9,315 nt of DNA, from positions 1 to 9,315 of the forward strand of contig DEPZ01000076.1 in the NCBI GenBank assembly GCA_002359025.1, written 5' to 3'. Position numbers and translations under genes: made by a program. The notes under the pieces are model-generated. The model did no database searches. It worked only from the letters and a program-made list of their open reading frames with translations, and was not told the origin of the DNA. Below, in pieces: positions 5,505-9,315 of this stretch. Every line of letters begins with the position of its first letter. The stretch's first letter is position 1. The DNA comes from Erysipelotrichaceae bacterium UBA3379. Lineage in GTDB: Bacteria > Bacillota_I > Bacilli_A > Erysipelotrichales > Coprobacillaceae.

Positions 5505-6227
5505 ATGAGTATAGATTTTTCAAGAGCATGGAGTATATTTACAAGTAATTTTTCATTATTTCAATATGGTGTAGAGATGACATTATTATTTGCGATTGTT
5601 GGTACAGTTGCAGGATTTGTCATTGGATTAATTGTTGGAGGAATAAGAGCAATTGAAATAAGTAAATACGATTCAATGCCTATAAAGATTTTAAAAAGAG
5701 TTGGAAGATTTCTTACAGGATTCTATATTTGGGTGTTCCGTGGAACACCAATGATGGTTCAGGCAATGTTTTTATTCTATTTGTTAAAACCGGTTTTAGG
5801 ATGGACAAGTATTACTGCAGGATTGGTAATTATTTCAATCAATACAGGTGCATATATGGCAGAAATTATTCGTGCAGGTATTCAATCTGTAGATGCAGGG
5901 CAAACTGAAGCTGCAAAGAGTTTAGGAATGAAAGCATCTCAAACGCTTGTTTCTATCATTTTCCCTCAAGCAATTAAAAATACTTTTCCATCTATTGGAA
6001 ATCAATTGATTGTTAATATTAAAGACAGTTCTATGTTGAATGTAATTGGTGTGACAGAACTTTATTTTCAATCAACATCTATTGCAGGAACAAATTTAAA
6101 GTTTATTGAAACATTTTTAGTGTCTGCACTTGTTTATTTATTCTTAACAACATTGGGTACATTTGTTTTGAATTATATTGAAAAGAAAATGGATACAAAA
6201 AATCAATATAAGGATTTTTGTAGTTAG
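5505..6227 (+). CDS. Amino-acid ABC transporter permease, probably for lysine
   Basis: A 240-residue integral membrane permease of the HisM/GlnP type, which forms the channel of a polar amino-acid importer. Hydrophobic spans are visible at about 22-48, 70-95, 103-120, 165-185 and 202-224. Family marks are WVFRGTPMMVQ (76-86), GAYMAEIIRAGIQSVDAGQ (115-133) and the EAA loop EAAKSLGMKASQTLVSIIFPQA (135-156), which docks on the ATPase. It has a single permease domain, so the channel is presumably a homodimer. GAGGAG (5493-5498) lies inside the last codons of the binding-protein gene and the intergenic gap is three bases, so translation is probably coupled. Expression should depend on the upstream lysine riboswitch. 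Confidence 0.93.
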   Translation: MSIDFSRAWSIFTSNFSLFQYGVEMTLLFAIVGTVAGFVIGLIVGGIRAIEISKYDSMPIKILKRVGRFLTGFYIWVFRGTPMMVQAMFLFYLLKPVLGWTSITAGLVIISINTGAYMAEIIRAGIQSVDAGQTEAAKSLGMKASQTLVSIIFPQAIKNTFPSIGNQLIVNIKDSSMLNVIGVTELYFQSTSIAGTNLKFIETFLVSALVYLFLTTLGTFVLNYIEKKMDTKNQYKDFCS

Positions 6228-6236
6228 GAGTGTCAT

Positions 6237-6983
6237 ATGGAAACAATTATTCAAATTCAACATTTAAAGAAACAATTTAAGAACTTAGAAGTTCTTCATG
6301 ATATTGATTTTGATATACATAGAGGTGAAGTTGTTACAATTATTGGATCAAGTGGTAGTGGAAAATCCACAATGCTTCGTTGTATTAATTTATTAGAAAG
6401 ATTAGATGGTGGAAAGATCTTATATCATGGGCAAGATATATTAGATGGAAAACTTGATGTGAATCAATATCGTTCTAAAGTAGGAATGGTTTTCCAAAGC
6501 TTTAATCTTTTTAACAATCTTACTGTATTAGAAAATTGTATGATAGGACAAATGAAAGTCTTAAAAAGAAGTAAACAAGAAGCAAAAGAAGTTGCATTAA
6601 AATACTTGGAAAAAGTAGGAATGTCGAAGTTTGCAAATTCAGGAAGTACACAATTATCTGGGGGACAAAAACAAAGAGTTGCTATTGCAAGAGCATTATG
6701 TATGAATCCAGAAGTATTGCTTTTTGATGAACCAACAAGTGCATTGGATCCTGAAATGGTTGGAGGTATTTTAGAAGTTATGAAAGAACTTGCCAATGAG
6801 GGATTAACAATGATTGTGGTTACACATGAAATGCAATTTGCTAGAGATGTATCTTCAAGAGTTGTATTTATGGATAAAGGTGTTATTTTAGAACAAGGGA
6901 CACCTAAAGAAATCTTCGAAAATCCAAAAGAAGAAAGAACAAAAGAATTCTTAAATCGCTATTTAAAAGAAAATCAAGCATAG
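6237..6983 (+). CDS. Amino-acid ABC transporter ATP-binding protein, probably for lysine
   Basis: A 248-residue ATPase that powers the importer from the cytoplasmic face, close to the usual length for polar amino-acid transporters (GlnQ/HisP type). The motifs are complete and in order: Walker A GSSGSGKST (37-45), Q-loop Gln87 in VFQSFNLF, signature LSGGQ (140-144), Walker B LLFDEP (161-166, catalytic Glu165), D-loop SALD, and H-loop His197 in VTHEMQ. Nothing suggests inactivation. AGGAG (6226-6230) overlaps the permease stop codon and the gap is nine bases. It is the last gene of the riboswitch operon; a strong terminator begins inside its last codons. Confidence 0.95.
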   Translation: METIIQIQHLKKQFKNLEVLHDIDFDIHRGEVVTIIGSSGSGKSTMLRCINLLERLDGGKILYHGQDILDGKLDVNQYRSKVGMVFQSFNLFNNLTVLENCMIGQMKVLKRSKQEAKEVALKYLEKVGMSKFANSGSTQLSGGQKQRVAIARALCMNPEVLLFDEPTSALDPEMVGGILEVMKELANEGLTMIVVTHEMQFARDVSSRVVFMDKGVILEQGTPKEIFENPKEERTKEFLNRYLKENQA

Positions 6984-7006
6984 AGGTGAGCCTTTATGCT
7001 TTTTTT
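6976..7006 (+). terminator. Intrinsic terminator overlapping the ATPase stop codon
   Basis: AAGCATAGAGG (6976-6986) pairs with CCTTTATGCTT (6991-7001), 11 bp with one G-U pair and a TGAG loop, then runs into a T tract ending at 7006. The TAG stop (6981-6983) is inside the 5' arm. It closes the lysine transporter operon. Confidence 0.88.
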
Positions 7007-7044
7007 AACATAAAAAAGCAATGTTCTTTATATTGATCATCATG

Positions 7045-7050
7045 TATAAT
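7045..7050 (+). promoter_or_regulatory. Candidate -10 element for the SGNH hydrolase gene
   Basis: TATAAT at 7045-7050, preceded by TG, lies 17 bases before the ATG at 7068. No convincing -35 hexamer is present (TGTTCT at 7022-7027 is the best at 17-base spacing). A promoter is expected here because a strong terminator lies just upstream. Confidence 0.4.
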
Positions 7051-7067
7051 AATAATGAGGTGGATTT

Positions 7068-8093
7068 ATGGAAAAACAATGGACAACATATTGGAGTCGT
7101 AGCCAGAGGGGATTAGGGATGAGTGAAAAGAAATGTCAAAAACATCAACGTTTCGTTTTAAAGACAATACCTTCATCATCTCAAATCAAACTTAAATTTG
7201 CTGCGTATTATGATATAGATGATATTCTTATAAAAAATGTATATATCATTGATGGAAAAATCAAAAGAAAAGCCACATTTTTATATCAAGAGACATATCT
7301 CTTAAATCCAGGTAGAGATATCTATACTGATGAAATAGACATCACTTCACAAAATATAATTATAGAATATGATATCGAAACAAGAAGTCCATATACATGC
7401 CAATCGGGTATGAGTATGTATGATTATGATTGTTTTATAGAAGGTGGATATCCTATTATCTATGCATTATGTGGTATTGATTTATATACTCATGAATTAA
7501 ATGGATGTATATGTGTATTTGGTGATTCTATTGTAGAACAAGGACATTATACAAGGATTTTAAAAGAAAAGTATGCTTCGCTAGGTTATAGTGTAATAAA
7601 CTTAGGCGTGAGTGGTAATAGGTTATTAAGACAAATCGAATATCTTAATGGCAATACCAATATACCTATGCATATGCAATGGTTTGGTATTGCTGCAATA
7701 GAGAGATATGCTAGAGAAGTTCTCTCATGTCAAAATATAAAAAGAATTATCATAGCTATAGGTATCAATGATTTATATCAACCAGGATCCTATTGTGCAG
7801 CTGTTCATGAGTTACCCACTCTTCAAGAGATGTATAAAGGATATCAGAGTTTATATCATATGACATCTTGTATACCTATTACATTTTTATCTCTAACACC
7901 TTTTCATGCAAGAAATGAATTGAGGGTTGAAGTGAATCAATGGTTATTGCAGCATTTTCAACATACAATTGATTTTGATGATATCTTTATGAATCATGGT
8001 CAACTTGTATCAGATGTATATCAACCGGATTATCTTCATCCTAATGAATTAGGTGGACATATGATGGCTCAAAAGATATTAAAGAATACATAA
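7068..8093 (+). CDS. SGNH/GDSL hydrolase (esterase) with N-terminal accessory domain
   Basis: A 341-residue predicted serine esterase. The C-terminal SGNH domain (about 146-341) has all blocks: GDSI (152-155, nucleophile Ser154), NLGVSGNRLL (178-187; oxyanion Gly), IAIGIND (229-235; Asn234) and DYLHPN (321-326; Asp321-His324). The SGNRLL...REVL...GIND pattern is closest to the XynB-like branch, which contains carbohydrate esterases; the substrate is not shown. Residues 1 to about 145 form a separate beta-rich domain (alternating strands, few charges in ILIKNVYIIDG and NIIIEYDIE), like the N-terminal domain of related sugar esterases. There is no signal peptide, so it should act in the cytoplasm, perhaps on imported acetylated sugars. 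GAGG (7057-7060) is seven bases before the ATG. The next gene starts 31 bases after its stop with no terminator between. Confidence 0.88.
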   Translation: MEKQWTTYWSRSQRGLGMSEKKCQKHQRFVLKTIPSSSQIKLKFAAYYDIDDILIKNVYIIDGKIKRKATFLYQETYLLNPGRDIYTDEIDITSQNIIIEYDIETRSPYTCQSGMSMYDYDCFIEGGYPIIYALCGIDLYTHELNGCICVFGDSIVEQGHYTRILKEKYASLGYSVINLGVSGNRLLRQIEYLNGNTNIPMHMQWFGIAAIERYAREVLSCQNIKRIIIAIGINDLYQPGSYCAAVHELPTLQEMYKGYQSLYHMTSCIPITFLSLTPFHARNELRVEVNQWLLQHFQHTIDFDDIFMNHGQLVSDVYQPDYLHPNELGGHMMAQKILKNT

Positions 8094-8114
8094 TAGTCAA
8101 TAGTGTATGGAAAC

Positions 8115-8120
8115 GGAGGA
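8115..8120 (+). promoter_or_regulatory. Ribosome binding site fixing the small membrane protein start at 8125
   Basis: GGAGGA is four bases before ATG 8125. The upstream in-frame ATG (8107) has no such site ahead of it, and the ribosome binding site would lie inside its coding region. Confidence 0.8.
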
Positions 8121-8124
8121 AATT

Positions 8125-8544
8125 ATGAGAAAAAAAGTTATATTTATTGGTGTTGTTGTCGTTGTAATAGTGGCTTTGTTATTTGTTATACCCAATCCAT
8201 TTTGTTATCGTGAAAAAGGTAATGTCAATGGTATAGAGAAAAATTATTATACAATATTCACTTCATTGAAATTACAAAACGATCTCAATGAATTTGATGT
8301 CAAGAAAGAAAATCCACATGATATATATGGAGAAAATACACCAATCTTTGGTGAATCTCATTTTTTGGTTGTAAATGGAAAGGAATATTCATTTAGAAGA
8401 TTTAAAGATGATGTTATTGTTATAATATCAGATAAAGAAAACGGGGAATCTAATCAATATTATTCAATATTGAGCGAAAAAGAATATATAGATTTATCCA
8501 AAAAGTATGAATGGATAGAATATGATGATGTCATGACATGGTAA
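8125..8544 (+). CDS. Small hypothetical protein with an N-terminal membrane segment
   Basis: I do not recognise this 139-residue protein. Residues 1-4 (MRKK) are positive and about 5-23 are strongly hydrophobic (VIFIGVVVVVIVALLFV), giving a single-span anchor or uncleaved signal with the rest outside the membrane. The remainder is hydrophilic, acidic and beta-like, with alternating patterns such as FLVVNGKEYSFRRFKDDVIVIIS and an aromatic-rich end EKEYIDLSKKYEWIEYDDVMTW. The only extracellular Cys is in PNPFCYREKG just after the anchor, which does not form a convincing lipobox. The start at 8125 has a GGAGGA site; the longer frame from 8107 does not. It follows the SGNH hydrolase by 31 bases and shares its terminator, so co-transcription is likely; a functional link is unproven. 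Confidence 0.75.
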   Translation: MRKKVIFIGVVVVVIVALLFVIPNPFCYREKGNVNGIEKNYYTIFTSLKLQNDLNEFDVKKENPHDIYGENTPIFGESHFLVVNGKEYSFRRFKDDVIVIISDKENGESNQYYSILSEKEYIDLSKKYEWIEYDDVMTW

Positions 8545-8553
8545 TCATGTTTG

Positions 8554-8592
8554 TTGGAGATGGGTTTATAGACCTACCTCCAATTTTTATTT
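8554..8592 (+). terminator. Intrinsic terminator after the small membrane protein
   Basis: TTGGAGATGGGT (8554-8565) pairs with ACCTACCTCCAA (8572-8583) with one mismatch and one G-U pair around a 6-base loop, followed by TTTTTATTT. It ends the SGNH hydrolase unit. Confidence 0.85.
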
Positions 8593-8602
8593 CAAAGTAC
8601 TG

Positions 8603-8629
8603 TTAAAGACATGTTTTAGGCTTTATATA
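8603..8629 (+). promoter_or_regulatory. Weak candidate promoter for the D-Ala-D-Ala carboxypeptidase
   Basis: TTAAAG (8603-8608) and TATATA (8624-8629) are 15 bases apart, shorter than ideal; TATACT at 8632-8637 is an alternative -10. A promoter must lie between the terminator at 8554-8592 and the ATG at 8654, but which hexamers are used is unclear. Confidence 0.25.
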
Positions 8630-8653
8630 CATATACTGATGTGAGGTGTTTTC

Positions 8654-9315
8654 ATGATAAAAAAATGGATTATATGTTTATGTGCAATAGCTATACTCTG
8701 TCCTCTTCATAGTGTATATGCAACGAATTTAAAACTTGCTCCTAATGCTGGAGCAACAGTGTTAATGGAAGCAACCAGTAAAGAGATTCTTTATGATGAT
8801 CATGGAAAGGAAAAATTATATCCTGCTTCTACAACAAAAATCATGACCATGATATTACTGTTTGAGGCCATTAATAATAAAAAGTTAAAATGGGATGATA
8901 TATTAACTTGTAGTGCTTATGCTTCTAGTATGGGTGGAAGTCAGATTTATCTTGAAGAAGGAGAGCAGATGAGTGTTGCTGATTTATTTAAAGCTATTTC
9001 TATTGCTTCTGCTAATGATGCTTGTGTTATGGTAGGAGAAAGGATTGCGGGAAGTCATGATAATTTTGTGAGTATGATGAACCAAAAAGCAAAAAGTTTA
9101 AAACTGGTAAATACTCATTTTGTCAATCCAACAGGATTACATGATGAAAATCATTATACTTGTGCTCTTGATTTAGCAACGATGGCAGCTTATTTGATTG
9201 AAATAGGTGGACAACGTTTGTTAGAAACAACTTCTTTATATGATTGTTATATTAGAGAAAATACAGTACAAAAGTTTTGGTTAGTGAATACAAATAAATT
9301 ATTAAAATCATATCC
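8654..9315 (+). CDS. Serine-type D-Ala-D-Ala carboxypeptidase, S11 family (3' end beyond window)
   Basis: The first 220 codons of a penicillin-binding-protein carboxypeptidase that trims the terminal D-alanine from peptidoglycan stem peptides outside the membrane. A signal peptide is visible (MIKK, hydrophobic 5-18, likely cleavage after VYA at about residue 23). The catalytic motif STTK (Ser59, Lys62) lies in LYPASTTKIMTM and the second motif SAN (119-121) in SIASANDACVMVGE; the HFVNPTGLHDENHYT stretch (155-169) is also characteristic of the family. The third KTG motif and any C-terminal anchor lie past the right edge. GTGAGGTG (8641-8648) is five bases before the ATG. It has its own upstream terminator boundary, so it is a separate unit. 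DacA/DacF-type subgroup cannot be decided from this part. Confidence 0.93.
   Translation, partial: MIKKWIICLCAIAILCPLHSVYATNLKLAPNAGATVLMEATSKEILYDDHGKEKLYPASTTKIMTMILLFEAINNKKLKWDDILTCSAYASSMGGSQIYLEEGEQMSVADLFKAISIASANDACVMVGERIAGSHDNFVSMMNQKAKSLKLVNTHFVNPTGLHDENHYTCALDLATMAAYLIEIGGQRLLETTSLYDCYIRENTVQKFWLVNTNKLLKSY

Noticed and set aside
6464..6796. A 110-codon minus-strand open frame
   Set aside because: It lies wholly opposite the transporter ATPase, including its signature and Walker B motifs, and has a composition typical of an antisense shadow.
6999..7019. GCTTTTTT...AAAAAAGC hairpin as a terminator for the minus strand
   Set aside because: No minus-strand gene converges here, and on the plus strand the T run already serves the stronger hairpin at 6976-7006.
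1..9315. CRISPR array, insertion sequence, tRNA/rRNA or phage module
   Set aside because: Reading the window by eye found no regularly spaced repeats, transposase core, cloverleaf or phage structural gene.

Overview
The window is AT-rich, with short intergenic spacers, GGGTGAAG- or GGAGG-type ribosome binding sites, uracil-tailed hairpin terminators and every complete gene on the + strand. This fits a low-GC Firmicute. The protein set (nucleoside phosphorylase, Cof-type HAD phosphatase, RpiR-like regulator, lysine-riboswitch ABC transporter) suggests a gut Erysipelotrichia/Coprobacillaceae-type bacterium, but the taxon is inferred from style and was not tested.

Layout. (1) 1-195: the last 50 codons of a gene entering from the left, probably an Rpn-type nuclease/transposase-like protein, followed by a strong terminator. 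(2) 196-1778: a 281-base AT-rich regulatory stretch with two inverted repeats sharing a half-site, then pyrimidine-nucleoside phosphorylase. (3) 1854-2717: a Cof-type HAD phosphatase whose terminator wraps around its stop codon. (4) 2767-4346: a two-gene unit with its own promoter, made of a MurR/RpiR-type regulator with a degenerate SIS domain and an AIM24/TIGR00266 protein. (5) 4406-7006: the best-resolved unit. A consensus-like promoter leads to a lysine riboswitch with all its hallmark elements and a terminator/antiterminator switch. A lipoprotein binding protein, a permease and an ATPase follow with 3-9 base gaps, and a terminator lies over the last stop codon. (6) 7045-8592: an SGNH/GDSL esterase with an N-terminal accessory domain, a small single-span membrane or exported protein, and a terminator. 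(7) 8654 to the window end: the N-terminal two thirds or so of a serine D-Ala-D-Ala carboxypeptidase, cut by the window edge.

How it works together. These are mainly independent short transcription units for nutrient uptake, salvage and envelope upkeep. The riboswitch is what gives the polar amino-acid ABC transporter a substrate: it predicts that lysine represses transcription of a lysine importer. Lysine is also a common cell-wall cross-linking residue, but nothing here ties the importer to the carboxypeptidase downstream.

I found no CRISPR array, complete insertion sequence, tRNA, rRNA or phage module. I saw no clear undescribed multi-gene system. The least explained items are the RpiR-like/AIM24 pair, the paired inverted repeats ahead of the phosphorylase, and the orphan small membrane protein after the esterase. 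Two start codons are best moved downstream of the longest open reading frame: to 2822 (regulator) and 8125 (small membrane protein).
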